Source: CAZMVY01 sp964653435
GTDB lineage: Bacteria; Planctomycetota; Phycisphaerae; UBA1845; PWPN01
Assembly (NCBI GenBank): GCA_964653435.1
Contig: CAZZFA010000011.1
Location: forward strand, 11,023-75,022
DNA length: 64,000 bases
Direction of reading: 5' to 3'
The notes under the pieces are model-generated. The model was not told the origin of the DNA and ran no database searches. It saw only the letters and a program-made list of their open reading frames with translations. Positions 43,199 to 53,555 of the stretch are shown here, piece after piece. Within the stretch, counting starts at the first letter, position 1. Each line of letters begins with the position of its first letter. Position numbers and translations under genes: made by a program.

Positions 43199-43662
43199 TG
43201 CTTTTTCCTCCTTTTGAAACCTGTTTGCCATTTGCGGGGCGATACGTGACTCGCCTCGCAACGTGATCCCCTCGCGAAACCCCGGAGCGCTCGCCGCGCG
43301 CCGACAAATCCCGCCGGCCCGCGTTGCCTTTCCGCTCCTTCCCAGGTGAATCTTATCTATCTTGCCTCAGCTTACCGCCGCGAGAACAGGCAGTCAAGCA
43401 AAATCCGCCGAATTCCTTCATTCCTCGCCGGTCGAGAGCCCCTCACCCGGAAAGTCCGCCGCAGCGGACCTCGACGGCGCCAGTCGTAAATGTCTAACTG
43501 ACGTTCGCGAAAGGGGTAACGTCGCGAATCGCCTACCGCCGTTTCGCCGTCCTGCCTGTCCGCCGAGCGATGGGTGGCCACACACCGGCATGCGCGTATG
43601 GCGTTCCGCGCCCGCGTTCGATATGCTTGGCACCGCTCGTAACTGGCAGAAAGGCGTGACCT
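43199..43662. other. Divergent intergenic region
   Basis: Apart from the promoter candidate at 43369-43397 and the ribosome site of the PEP-CTERM gene, no gene or repeat is recognised. Confidence 0.4.
43369..43397 (-). promoter_or_regulatory. Candidate promoter of the PEP-CTERM gene
   Basis: On the minus strand TTGACT (43397-43392), 17 bases and TAAGCT (43374-43369); the -10 is weak. It would give a long leader of about 160 bases before the ATG. Confidence 0.3.
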
Positions 43663-45834
43663 ATGGCTCGATTCTCCTGTTTGCCCGCCGTGGCGTTCGT
43701 GTGCGTGATGTGTCTGAGCGGCGTCGCGAAAGCGCTGGATATGAAACTGGATCGCGACGACATGATGATTACGAAGGACGCGAAAGTGGAGCAGGCGGTC
43801 TATCGCATCGTCGACGCCCGCGACGACGGCGCCGTACGGATCGAAGGCGACGGTATCACCGTGGACTTCCAGGGCGCCGAACTCGTCGGCTGCAAGGACG
43901 ACCAGCTTCCCGACAGCTACGCCGGCAAAGGCATCGTGCTTCGCGGCAGGAACATCACGCTCAAGAACGCGAAGGTCCGCGGCTACAAGGTCGGCATCCT
44001 GGCGGTCGAATGCCCCGGACTGCTGATCGAGGACATCGACGTCTCGGGCAATTACCAGAAGCACCTGCTCTCCACGCCGGAGGCGGAGGACGGCAGCGAC
44101 TGGATTTTCGGTCACGAGAACGATCAGGGCCAGTGGATGACGAACTACGGCGCGGGCCTCTACGTCCAGCGCGCCGACAAGGTCGTTATCCGCCGCGTGC
44201 GGGCACGGCACGGACAGAACGGTATCTGCATCGACCGCGTCAACGACTCAAAGATCTACGACAACGACTGCTCGTTTCTCTCCGGCTGGGGTTTCGCGAT
44301 GTGGCGGTCGAACCGCAACGTGATCTCGCGAAACGCCTTCGATTTCTGCGTCCGCGGGTACAGCCACGGCGTGTACAACCGCGGGCAGGACTCGGCGGGC
44401 ATCTTCATGTTCGAGCAGAACTGCGACAACGTCATCGCCGAAAACTCCGCCACCCACGGCGGCGACTGCTTCTTCGGCTTTGCCGGGCTCGAGGCGCTCG
44501 GAGACAAACCGGCCCCCGAACCCGGCTTCGATTACAAACGCCGCGGCAACAACGACAACCTGCTCATCAACAACGACTTCTCCTACGCCCCCGCTCACGG
44601 CATCGAAATGACCTTCTCCTTCGGAAACAGGTTCATCGGCAACCGGCTGGTCGGCAACGCAATCTGCGGCGTGTGGGGCGGCTACTCCCAGGACACGCTC
44701 ATCGCCGGCAACACGATCGAGAACAACGGCGAGATGGGCTACGGGCTGGAGCGAGGCGGCATCAACATCGAGCACAGCGTCAACAACGTGATCGAGTACA
44801 ACCATTTCAAGGACAACCGCTGCGCCATCCACATCTGGTCCAACCCCAACGCCGATTTCCAGAAAAAACCCTGGGGCAGGGCCAACCCCAGCGACGCGAA
44901 GAACAACACGATCGCGTACAACACGTTTGACGGCGACAAGCTCGTGCTTCACCTGCGCAACGCCCCGAACACGAAGCTGATCGGCAACAAGATGGTCAAC
45001 GTCGGCAAGGAAATGGACGTCGATGAGATCAGCAGGCCCGCGATCTCCGAAGGCCGCCCCCAGGCATGGCAGCCCCCGAAGTACCCGGTTTACGGCGACA
45101 CGCGCCCGGTCGGCGCCCGAAAGCACCTGTACGGCCGCGAGCACATCATCATGACCGAATGGGGACCGTACGACTACACCGACCGCGTGGCGATTCCCGC
45201 CAGGGTTTCCGGCGGAGAGAAAGCCACGTTCCAGGTGCTGGGCCCCTCCGGAACGTTCCGGGTGACCCGGGTTACCGGCGACGTGGACGTGTCGCCCCGG
45301 AACGGCAAACTCCCGGCGCGAATCGTCGTCTCGGCGCCGAAGGAAGGTCTCCACCCGTTTTCCGTTCACATCGACGCCGACGGCAAGCCGCTCACGGTGC
45401 ACGGCACGCTCCTGCGGACCCGGTGGGACGTCAAGTACTTCCAGTGGAAGCCGCAAGACGACCCCCGCGAGCATCAGGACAAGTGGCAGGCGCTCATCGC
45501 CGGGCCGCCCGCCGACGCCCTTCAGACAGACTCACTCGATCTGAAATGGGGCTTCGGGGCGCCGACGCCCAAGCTCAAGCAGGACCACTTCGGAACCGTG
45601 GCGACGACCCGAATCAAGCTCCCGGCCGGCAAATACAGGATCTGGACCGTTTCCGACGACGGCATTCGGGTGTGGATTGATAACAAACGGGTCATCGACG
45701 ACTGGACCTGGCACCCGCCGAAGGAAAACGCCACGACGCTCGACCTGACGAGCGGTTTCCATACGGTGAGGATCGAACACTTTCAGATTGACGGCTACGC
45801 CCAGCTCCAGTTCCGCATAGAGCCTGCGCCGTAA
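43663..45834 (+). CDS. Secreted parallel beta-helix protein with PA14-like C terminus
   Basis: The 723-residue protein has a signal peptide (LPAVAFVCVMCLSGVAKA), a right-handed parallel beta-helix to about residue 450 with asparagine-ladder turns (NRNVISRNAFDF, NNVIEYNHFKDN, NNTIAYNTFDGD), a short beta domain and at residues 625-723 a PA14-like module (IKLPAGKYRIWTVSDDGIRVWIDNKRVIDD). PA14 modules bind carbohydrate. The beta-helix carries aromatic and charged residues on the exposed face, as in polysaccharide lyases and hydrolases, but no catalytic set can be fixed. AGAAAGG lies before the ATG. It is likely an exported polysaccharide-active or binding protein. Confidence 0.85.
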   Translation: MARFSCLPAVAFVCVMCLSGVAKALDMKLDRDDMMITKDAKVEQAVYRIVDARDDGAVRIEGDGITVDFQGAELVGCKDDQLPDSYAGKGIVLRGRNITLKNAKVRGYKVGILAVECPGLLIEDIDVSGNYQKHLLSTPEAEDGSDWIFGHENDQGQWMTNYGAGLYVQRADKVVIRRVRARHGQNGICIDRVNDSKIYDNDCSFLSGWGFAMWRSNRNVISRNAFDFCVRGYSHGVYNRGQDSAGIFMFEQNCDNVIAENSATHGGDCFFGFAGLEALGDKPAPEPGFDYKRRGNNDNLLINNDFSYAPAHGIEMTFSFGNRFIGNRLVGNAICGVWGGYSQDTLIAGNTIENNGEMGYGLERGGINIEHSVNNVIEYNHFKDNRCAIHIWSNPNADFQKKPWGRANPSDAKNNTIAYNTFDGDKLVLHLRNAPNTKLIGNKMVNVGKEMDVDEISRPAISEGRPQAWQPPKYPVYGDTRPVGARKHLYGREHIIMTEWGPYDYTDRVAIPARVSGGEKATFQVLGPSGTFRVTRVTGDVDVSPRNGKLPARIVVSAPKEGLHPFSVHIDADGKPLTVHGTLLRTRWDVKYFQWKPQDDPREHQDKWQALIAGPPADALQTDSLDLKWGFGAPTPKLKQDHFGTVATTRIKLPAGKYRIWTVSDDGIRVWIDNKRVIDDWTWHPPKENATTLDLTSGFHTVRIEHFQIDGYAQLQFRIEPAP

Positions 45835-46166
45835 CCCGCGCCCGAGTAACGGGATGGAAGACAAACATTGGCAATCCGGACCCGCTGCTTGCCCGGCACG
45901 TGGCCGCGCGAACCGCCGACCGCTGAGTCGAGGAAAGCAGCGCGATTGGCAAATGTTTACGGGACCCGACGCGTCAGCGAGCGGTCCGCTGCTCGCGCAT
46001 CGCACGGAATAATGGCACGCAATCCAGCGCCCGGAGCGTGTTTTCGTCGGCGATAGAGCTAGGCCCCGCGGCGGCAAGCCGGTATACTTGTACATACCGG
46101 GCGTTTCCTTGGGGGGGGTGTGAGGGGGATGAATCGGTACGAGCTGCAAATCATAGTTGGAGGTGC
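45835..46166. other. Intergenic region with short inverted repeat
   Basis: CCGGTAT (46079-46085) / ATACCGG (46094-46100) with an 8-base spacer lies upstream of the next gene, followed by a nine-G run. It could be an operator. No gene is seen. Confidence 0.4.
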
Positions 46167-49100
46167 ATGGTGGTAACGAAGCACATGACGGCTGCCTTTC
46201 TCTGCGTGTGCGCCCTGGCGGCGCCCTTCGCTGCCGGGCAAGCGGTTACTACGCAGCGGCCCAGGGCCCTGCTCATCAACTTCGATCCCATCATCGAGAG
46301 TCGGTCCAACCACCGGCTCCATGTGGTCGGTGGCTGGAACGACCCCACCACGCTGACCAACGGGTATATCAGCGACTTCGCGACGTACAGCCACGGCATC
46401 CTGCTCTATCGTCTGACCCGCGTGGTGAATGCCGACGTGTGGCCCATCAAGGAAGACGGCTTCCGCTATACGGACGAGTCGTACCTGCAGTGCCTGGCTA
46501 CGTGGTCCGGCTGGCACACGCCGGACATGTCCGACTACAAGGCCAAGGCGCGGGACTACGACCTCGCACGCAAGGTCGATTCCGGCGAGATCGACGAAGT
46601 CCTCGACCACAGCGGGCCGTACTTCGGCGGATACGAGACGCGCATGATCGGCCGCGGCGGCTACTGGTGCAATTCGCCCGCGCTGACGCGGGTCGCCTGC
46701 TCGAAGATCTTCATCCACTCCGTCTTCAACTATGAGCGCGGCGTCGGCGAAATGCTCGAGGACTTCGGCCACCGCACCGAGTCCATCATGTGGCACGTGT
46801 ACGGAAGCTGGGAGGCCCAGCCGACGCACGCCTGGAATCGCTTTACGCTCTACGACAAGGAAATCCCCGGCGAGGCGGCCTGCGGAAACGTCCACTACGC
46901 GCCGAACAGCCAGTCCGACTACGACTGGGGCAACACCACCTACGTCTGGAGCTACTGCGACGACTGGCTCTACAACTACCCGAACCTGCAGGGCACCCGG
47001 AAATGGGTGAACTGCTCCGAGTGGGGAAACGGCGACATCCGCGCGCACCACCGGTGGTGGTTCAACCACATCCCCCACGTCGCCGGTTCGCTCACGGAGT
47101 ACGGCATGACCCGCCTGAACAACTGGTGGGAATACCTGCAGAACTTCAACGCCCATCCCGAGAGCGGCGGCGACTTCGCGCCGGGCGGCGCTGCGCCGCC
47201 GGCAACGCCCTATCCCACCGCCGGCCTGCGGATCACCACGAACACCGCCGACGAATGGGCTCCGAAGGTCAACGCCTCCGGACGCATGGTCTGGCACGGC
47301 TGGGACGGCAACGACTTCGAAATCTATTCCGCCTGGGCGAACGGCTCCGGCTGGGTCCGCATCACGAACAACAGCTTCAACGACGAGGACCCGAAGATCA
47401 ACGCCTCCGGACGCGTCGTCTGGCAGGGCTTCGACGGGCAGGACTATGAGATCTTCTCCGCCAACGCCGACGGCTCCGGCCTGGTCCAGATCACCAGCAA
47501 CACCACGAACGACTGGCATCCGGCGATCAACGACCTCGGCCGGATCGTCTGGGAATCCTTTGACGGGACCGACTACGAAATCTTCAGCGCCAACGCCGAC
47601 GGCACGGGTGTCGTCCAGATCACGAACAACACGGCCGCCTCCGGCTATCCCCGCGAGGACGTCTGGCCGCAGATCAACAACTCGAACCGCGTAGTCTGGT
47701 CCGGCTACGACGGAACCAACTGGGAGATCTTCAGCGCGAACGCCGACGGCACGAACCTTGTGAACGTGTCCAACAATTCCTACGAAAACGAATACCCGCA
47801 GATCAACGACGCCGGCCGGGTCGTCTGGCATGCCTGGCTCAGCGACACGAATGCCGAGATCTTCAGTGCCAATGCCACCGGCGGCACCGTCAAGCGCCTC
47901 ACCAACAACACCGTCGAGGACTGGTGGCCGCAGATCAACGCATCGGGCCAGGTCGTCTGGATGCAGCGCGTCGGCGGCGACTGGGAGATCGCGCGCTGCG
48001 CGGCGACCGGCGGGACGGTCACCTACATCACCGCCAACAGCTCGCACGACCAGTACCCGCAGATCGACGCGGCCGGGCGGGTCGTCTGGCAGGGCTTCGA
48101 CGGAACCGACTGGGAAATCTACATGCTGGACGGCGGTACGATCTGGCAGCTCACCAGCAACGGCTACGACGACCGCTGGCCCGCCATCAACAACGGCATC
48201 GTCGTCTGGCACGCGGAGGCCGGCGGCGGCACGTCGGGCAGCACAAGCGAAATCTTCGCGCTCGATGCCGCCGGAAACACGCCGCCCGCCGCCTTCGACG
48301 CAGCGATCCAGACCGGCGTCAACACTCCGCTGCCGATTACGCTTTCCGGCAGTTCCGCCTTCGGCGCGCCGCTGACGTTTATCATCACCTCCCTGCCGAC
48401 GGTCGGGCGACTGCGAGACGACAGCGGAAACGCCATCACCGCCGTCCCGTATACGCTCCCCGATCTGGGGCGGACCGTCCGCTACCGACCCGCGGACGAC
48501 TTCAACGGCTCCGATTCGTTCCAGTTCAAGGTGAACGACGGGCATGACTCCCCGCCCGCCACGGTCTCCATCACGGTCGGCGGGACGCAGGCGCTCTACT
48601 CGTTCCCGCTCGACACGAACCCCGGCTGGACCGTGCAGGGCCAGTGGTCGTTCGGCACGCCGCTCGGCGGCGGCGGCGGAACCGGCAACCCCGACCCGAC
48701 CGCCGGCCACACGGGTACGAACGTCTACGGGTACAACCTCGGCGGCGATTACGCACCGGGCATGCTCGAACAGAACCTGACCACCACGGCCATCAACTGC
48801 ACGGGCCTCGCGCAGACGACCCTGCGGTTCTGGCGATGGCTCGGCGTCGAGAAGGCCCCGAGCGACCACGCCTACGTTCGCGTCTCCAACGACGGCACGA
48901 CCTGGGTGACGGTCTGGGAAAACCCGTCCACGGAAGACATCGCCGACGCCGCCTGGACGCTCCAGCAGTTCGATATCTCGGCGGTCGCCGACAATCAGCC
49001 GACCGTCTACATCCGCTGGACGATGGGAACCACCAACTACAGCCGCCAGTTCTGCGGCTGGAACATCGACGACATCGAGATCGGCGGGGCCGCTTCGCAC

Positions 49101-49316
49101 CCGGCCCGTATCGCGGACCTCGACTGGGAAGGTGACGTGGACCTGGCGGACTTCAGCCTCTTTCAGGCGTGTTTCACCGGGCCGAACCGCGTGCCCCCGT
49201 CCGGCAACTGCAGCGACGCGGACTTTGACCACGACGGCGATGTCGATCTCGCGGACTTCGCCGGGTTCCAGGAGTGTTTCAACGGTCCGAACCAGCCCCC
49301 GCGATGCGGCATGTAG
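46167..49316 (+). CDS. Secreted FGHxxE-domain / TolB-like propeller protein with GPNRPP tail
   Basis: The 1049-residue protein has a signal peptide (FLCVCALAAPFAAGQA) and a GGAGG site. Residues 30-330 hold an uncharacterised domain that shares ordered motifs with the protein at 22524-23867: PRALLINF (32-39), DSGEIDEVL (138-146), MLEDFGHRTE (196-205), GNVHYAPN (240-247). Residues 345-690 carry eight strands of the form INxxGRVVWxGxDGxxxEIFSA, a TolB/YncE-like propeller. A cadherin-like domain (TPLPITLSGSSAFGAPLTF, about 715-805), a jelly-roll and the double repeat (FTGPNR, FNGPNQPP) follow. It is convergent with nothing and leads three same-strand tailed genes. Function is unknown. Confidence 0.87.
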   Translation: MVVTKHMTAAFLCVCALAAPFAAGQAVTTQRPRALLINFDPIIESRSNHRLHVVGGWNDPTTLTNGYISDFATYSHGILLYRLTRVVNADVWPIKEDGFRYTDESYLQCLATWSGWHTPDMSDYKAKARDYDLARKVDSGEIDEVLDHSGPYFGGYETRMIGRGGYWCNSPALTRVACSKIFIHSVFNYERGVGEMLEDFGHRTESIMWHVYGSWEAQPTHAWNRFTLYDKEIPGEAACGNVHYAPNSQSDYDWGNTTYVWSYCDDWLYNYPNLQGTRKWVNCSEWGNGDIRAHHRWWFNHIPHVAGSLTEYGMTRLNNWWEYLQNFNAHPESGGDFAPGGAAPPATPYPTAGLRITTNTADEWAPKVNASGRMVWHGWDGNDFEIYSAWANGSGWVRITNNSFNDEDPKINASGRVVWQGFDGQDYEIFSANADGSGLVQITSNTTNDWHPAINDLGRIVWESFDGTDYEIFSANADGTGVVQITNNTAASGYPREDVWPQINNSNRVVWSGYDGTNWEIFSANADGTNLVNVSNNSYENEYPQINDAGRVVWHAWLSDTNAEIFSANATGGTVKRLTNNTVEDWWPQINASGQVVWMQRVGGDWEIARCAATGGTVTYITANSSHDQYPQIDAAGRVVWQGFDGTDWEIYMLDGGTIWQLTSNGYDDRWPAINNGIVVWHAEAGGGTSGSTSEIFALDAAGNTPPAAFDAAIQTGVNTPLPITLSGSSAFGAPLTFIITSLPTVGRLRDDSGNAITAVPYTLPDLGRTVRYRPADDFNGSDSFQFKVNDGHDSPPATVSITVGGTQALYSFPLDTNPGWTVQGQWSFGTPLGGGGGTGNPDPTAGHTGTNVYGYNLGGDYAPGMLEQNLTTTAINCTGLAQTTLRFWRWLGVEKAPSDHAYVRVSNDGTTWVTVWENPSTEDIADAAWTLQQFDISAVADNQPTVYIRWTMGTTNYSRQFCGWNIDDIEIGGAASHPARIADLDWEGDVDLADFSLFQACFTGPNRVPPSGNCSDADFDHDGDVDLADFAGFQECFNGPNQPPRCGM
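49110..49316 (+). repeat. GPNRPP double-repeat tail, copy 4
   Basis: Units DLDWEGDVDLADFSLFQAC (FTGPNR) and DFDHDGDVDLADFAGFQEC (FNGPNQ); the linker has NCS and the end is RCGM. Confidence 0.85.
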
Positions 49317-49567
49317 GTGACACGCCGCGGAGTCGGGGTGGCACAGCAGGTCCGGGCTGGCGCGGCATGGGGAGCGGACGCCCCGTTCGCCTTTGAAATC
49401 GTCGCGGCATACGACGAACTCCGCCGTGGACCGCGAAGGACGCGAAGCACTGCCGGTCGTGCCCGGGCGCCGTATCCGCTCGCCCGGCCTCTTCGGCGGG
49501 CCGCGTGTGCCGCGGCCGCCTCGGCCGTGTTGCGGAATGTCATCGCACGCTCGAAAGGAAAAGAATC

Positions 49568-52500
49568 ATGATTCGCAACCACCTTTCACAATGCGTTCTG
49601 CTTGTCTGCACCGCCTCGGCGCTGGGGGCATCCTGGCCGATGAAGCATGGCGACATGGCCCACACCGGCCGCGCCGACTATGCCGTCCCCCCGGAACGGA
49701 TGAACAACACCTTCTTTGATACGCTTCTCTGGCAGAAGCGCTCCCCCGGCTCACCCGGCGAAGGCAACCTCGGCAGCACCTCGATGGTGTTCTTCGACGG
49801 CGCCGGGCCCGGCGGCGCCGACATCGTCGTCGCCGGTTACCACTGGCCCAAAGGCGTGCAGGCCATGAACCGTCACAACGGCAAGTTCTTCTGGGCGGGC
49901 AACCCGGGAGGCGGCGAGACGATCGGCGCGAGCACGCCGGCCTTCTCCAACGACGGCAGCGTCGTGTACGTGGTGAACGACGCCACCGCCGACTCGCAGT
50001 TCCCCGACGGCCACCCGCTGATGGCATTCCGCACGACGGTCGGCCCGTCGTCGTTCTGGCATAACGGCGCCGACGCCTACCCGGGCCACCTGAGCATGCA
50101 CTCGCCCACGATCGGGCCTGACGGACGGATCTTTCTGCACTCCTGGGTCGACCGGCCCTACGCGGGCACCGACAACGGCTCGGCGATCACGGAGACCTGG
50201 GCCGCGGCCACGCCCGCCGAATGCGGGCTGGCCGATCCCTCGCTGTACGTGGACGGCGGCCAACTGATGGTGGTCGTCAGCTCCCGGTGGGGCCTGATCA
50301 AGGCGTATGACGGCGTCACGGGCGATGAACTGTGGAGCACGAACATCTGGGCCACCGCCGACGCGGACGTCACGATCGACCCGGCCAACGGCAACATCTA
50401 CGTCGGTTGCGGGAGCGACTCCATCTACGTCGCCGGTCTCGACAAGTACGGCTTTCCCCTCTGGCTCTACGAGTCGATGCCGGTCTTCGAGTACATCCCC
50501 GGCGTGAACAATCCGCAGCGGGCGCAGTCGGCCGGTTGCCTCAGCCACGACGGCGCGACGTACTACTTCCAGACCAACAGCCAGCAGGGCGACGGCCAGC
50601 TCTATGCGATCAATACGGCCGACGGTTCCGTCAAGTGGTCCTATCCGACCGGCAGCACCGGCTGGGAGTTCGTCTCCTCGTCGCCGGTCGTCACGCCCAA
50701 CGGCGTGATCGTCGTCGGCAACAACGACGGCAAGACGTACTACGCCATCCGGGACGACGGAACCCAGGGCACGCTGCTTGACACGTTGCCCGTCGATGCC
50801 GCCGGAACCGCCCGCGCCACACCCACGATCGCCCCCGACGGCGTGCTCTACCTGCCGTTGCGGACGCTCTGGGTCGCGGGCAACGGCGACGGCGAAAGCC
50901 CCACGTACCAGGTGGAGAATCTCTTCTCCGCGATTGATCTGAGCGCGGGCGCCGCGACGCCTCTGTGGCCCCCCAACGGCCAGAGCGCGATCGCCCTGAA
51001 TCACGCCGTGCAGGTCTCCTGGCAGCCGGTCGTCGATCCGGGCGGACGCTTCCACCACTACGCCATCTACCGATCGACCGCGCCGTTCACGTCCGCCGCC
51101 GGCATGACGCCCATCGGCACGGTGACCAGCCGCACCACGACCAGCTACCTCGACGCGACCGCCCTCAATGGCACGCACTACTACTATGGCGTGACCACGG
51201 TTGACATGGCCTGGCAGGAGATCACCGACGTGAACAGCGTCGGTCCGCGCACGCCCCGCGACGAGACCGATTTGCAGGTGCTCAGCCTCGCCCGCTCGCC
51301 CCAGTATCCGCGATACCTGCCGGAGTACACGTACTACAACATCACCGAGCCGTCCGGCTTCGGCCCGTACGGCTTCTCCGCCGCCACGTCCCTCGGCGGC
51401 GGCCAGACCGCCCAGACACAGCGCTGGCCGAATCCCGGCGACACCGTGACCTATACGGCGACCGTCCGCAACCGCGGCACGAACCCCTGGCGCGGCACGC
51501 TGAGCGCCACGTGGACCGTTGACGGCTCCCCCGTCGCCACGCCCTCCAAGACCCTCGTCCTGGCACCCAACGCAACCACGACCTTCGCGCTGGCGCGAAC
51601 CTGGGACGGCCCCGCCGCCGCCCATGACATCGGCTTCGCGATCAACCTCTCCGACGCGCGCAGCACGAACAACGCGCTGACGATCAACACGAAGGCCGTC
51701 CCGTTCCTCACCTATGTGGACCGCTCCTTCATCGAGAACTTCCGCGAGAACACCCCCACCGGCTACCCGCAGGCGCAGACCGACGACATGATCGACTGGC
51801 TCCAGCGCCATATGGCCCGATTCAACCAGATGTTCGCCGCCGCCGATTGCCAGAAACGCGTGCACTACAATGTGCTCGAGGTTCTCGATGACGCCGCGCC
51901 CGATCCCGCCGTGGACCGGACGCCGTATGCCATCTTTCCGTTCCGCTACCGCGCGACGGACGGCGACGCCCGCCTGTCCGGTTACTACAACCCGACCGAC
52001 GACATCGACTACGGCCTGCTGCACGAAATGGGCCACCAGCTCGGTCTGATTGACATTTACCAGCTCGACGTGCCCCCCGAGGCCAACGAGGTCTCCGGCC
52101 AGGGCTATTCGTCGATCCCCGACCTGATGCACGGCTGCAGCCCCGTCATCTCGCCGCACAGCGCCCTGGCCATGAACCACTGGCTCGACACGGTCCACGG
52201 CTACTACGGCCAATACATGTACGGCATCCCGGCGGAGATGCGCCTGCGGATCCTGGGCTTCGACGGCCACCCGCTGCCGGGTGCCACGGTCAAGATGTAC
52301 CAGTACTGCGAGCGCCCCGGTCAGGGCAAAGTGATCACCAACCAGATCAAGGCCCAGGGAACCACCGACGCCAACGGAGACTTCGTGCTCCCCAACGTGC
52401 CGGTCGATCCGAACCTCGTACCCACCACCTACGCCGGCGATACGCTGCACGCCAACCCGTTCGGCTACCTGGCCGTGGTCGGCACGAACGGCGTCCTTCA

Positions 52501-53386
52501 CTTCCGCGTCGAGTACAACGGCGGCGTCGATTACGCCTGGCTCGACATCACGGAAGCCAACGTGGCCTACTACACCGGCCAGACCGCCTCCGCCACGTTC
52601 GTTCGCCAACTCGGCCTCGGCGGGGCCACCCAGCTTCGCCCCCCCAATGACATGACCGAATTCAACGCGACGGACTGGAGCGCCTGGGCGCAGGGCTCCG
52701 ACTCGGCACACACCTATGTGCAGGACGACGCCACGCGGACGATCGTCGGAGGCGCCGCCGTCAAGTTCGTCACCGACGGCGGTTTCGACACGTACGTTCG
52801 CTACCCCCGCACCTTCGTGGCCCAGTGGGACCTCACCGGCACGCAGTACCTGAAGGTCAGCTTCTACGCCGTCAACCCCTCGCCCATCGGCTTCCAGAAC
52901 GGAAGCCCCTGGATCCGCCTCAAGGATGCCGACAACAACTACTTCGAGTACCAGTACTTCCAGGGCGGCTACCCGTCCGACATCCTGAATCAGACGCGAA
53001 ACACGTGGCAGAGCTACTGGATCCCCCTGAATGCCTCGCCCACGGAGAATAACGGTTGGCGCCGCACGACGGTCGGCTCCCCGAGCCTGGCCCACATCCA
53101 GTATGTGGAGATCCACGCCGACACGTGGGACGCGGGCTTCACGCTCTGGCTCGACGGCGTGGGCTTCGACCCGCCGCTCCGCCCGCCCGGGGATTTCGAC
53201 GGCGACGGCGACGCGGACCTCGGAGACTTCATGCGGTTCCAGGATTGTTTCAACGGCCCGAACCGCTCGCCGAAGCAGACCGGCTGCACCGATGCGGACT
53301 TCGACGGGGATCGGGATGTGGACCTGGCGGACTTCATGCGATTCCAGGATTGTTTCAACGGCCCCAACCGGCCGCCGAAATGCTGA
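49568..53386 (+). CDS. Secreted PQQ-propeller / metzincin-like metallopeptidase protein with GPNRPP tail
   Basis: The 1272-residue protein has a signal peptide (CVLLVCTASALGASW) and GAAAGGA upstream. Residues 20-470 form a PQQ-like propeller beginning SWPMKHGDMAHTGRADY. A fibronectin-III-like domain (HAVQVSWQPVVDP) and a CARDB-like domain (WPNPGDTVTYTATVRNRGT) follow. The metallopeptidase-like domain carries H819-E-M-G-H823-Q-L-G826-L-I-D829, which fits the HExxHxxGxxD zinc motif of metzincins with Asp as third ligand. A carboxypeptidase-regulatory-like domain (ILGFDGHPLPGATVKMY), a jelly-roll and the double repeat complete it. It is a paralogue of the next gene. It may cleave extracellular proteins or glycoproteins. 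Confidence 0.87.
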   Translation: MIRNHLSQCVLLVCTASALGASWPMKHGDMAHTGRADYAVPPERMNNTFFDTLLWQKRSPGSPGEGNLGSTSMVFFDGAGPGGADIVVAGYHWPKGVQAMNRHNGKFFWAGNPGGGETIGASTPAFSNDGSVVYVVNDATADSQFPDGHPLMAFRTTVGPSSFWHNGADAYPGHLSMHSPTIGPDGRIFLHSWVDRPYAGTDNGSAITETWAAATPAECGLADPSLYVDGGQLMVVVSSRWGLIKAYDGVTGDELWSTNIWATADADVTIDPANGNIYVGCGSDSIYVAGLDKYGFPLWLYESMPVFEYIPGVNNPQRAQSAGCLSHDGATYYFQTNSQQGDGQLYAINTADGSVKWSYPTGSTGWEFVSSSPVVTPNGVIVVGNNDGKTYYAIRDDGTQGTLLDTLPVDAAGTARATPTIAPDGVLYLPLRTLWVAGNGDGESPTYQVENLFSAIDLSAGAATPLWPPNGQSAIALNHAVQVSWQPVVDPGGRFHHYAIYRSTAPFTSAAGMTPIGTVTSRTTTSYLDATALNGTHYYYGVTTVDMAWQEITDVNSVGPRTPRDETDLQVLSLARSPQYPRYLPEYTYYNITEPSGFGPYGFSAATSLGGGQTAQTQRWPNPGDTVTYTATVRNRGTNPWRGTLSATWTVDGSPVATPSKTLVLAPNATTTFALARTWDGPAAAHDIGFAINLSDARSTNNALTINTKAVPFLTYVDRSFIENFRENTPTGYPQAQTDDMIDWLQRHMARFNQMFAAADCQKRVHYNVLEVLDDAAPDPAVDRTPYAIFPFRYRATDGDARLSGYYNPTDDIDYGLLHEMGHQLGLIDIYQLDVPPEANEVSGQGYSSIPDLMHGCSPVISPHSALAMNHWLDTVHGYYGQYMYGIPAEMRLRILGFDGHPLPGATVKMYQYCERPGQGKVITNQIKAQGTTDANGDFVLPNVPVDPNLVPTTYAGDTLHANPFGYLAVVGTNGVLHFRVEYNGGVDYAWLDITEANVAYYTGQTASATFVRQLGLGGATQLRPPNDMTEFNATDWSAWAQGSDSAHTYVQDDATRTIVGGAAVKFVTDGGFDTYVRYPRTFVAQWDLTGTQYLKVSFYAVNPSPIGFQNGSPWIRLKDADNNYFEYQYFQGGYPSDILNQTRNTWQSYWIPLNASPTENNGWRRTTVGSPSLAHIQYVEIHADTWDAGFTLWLDGVGFDPPLRPPGDFDGDGDADLGDFMRFQDCFNGPNRSPKQTGCTDADFDGDRDVDLADFMRFQDCFNGPNRPPKC
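53186..53386 (+). repeat. GPNRPP double-repeat tail, copy 5
   Basis: Units DFDGDGDADLGDFMRFQDC and DFDGDRDVDLADFMRFQDC are nearly identical, suggesting recent internal duplication. Each is followed by FNGPNR; the linker has GCTD and the end is PPKC. Confidence 0.88.
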
Positions 53387-53555
53387 CGACCAGAGGCAGG
53401 AGGGGGCTCCCGACCCCGACCGGCTCGGCGAGCCGAACCGGCCGCCCCGGTGCGCCGGCTGAGAAGGCGAAAAAACAACGGGTGGATATCGGGTCGTTCG
53501 CCTGTCGCAGAGGGGCAGTCGGCCGACCTGCCCGACATCTCAACGGAGGCAACCG

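Noticed and set aside
46102..46124. Runs of G and C as possible phase-variation tracts (also near 22395)
   Set aside because: They lie in intergenic DNA of a high-GC genome, are short, and are not placed in a start codon or promoter spacer.
46059..53116. Two long minus-strand frames over the large secreted genes
   Set aside because: They are shadows of the codon structure of the 1049- and 1272-residue proteins; Val/Arg/Gly-rich, without domains.
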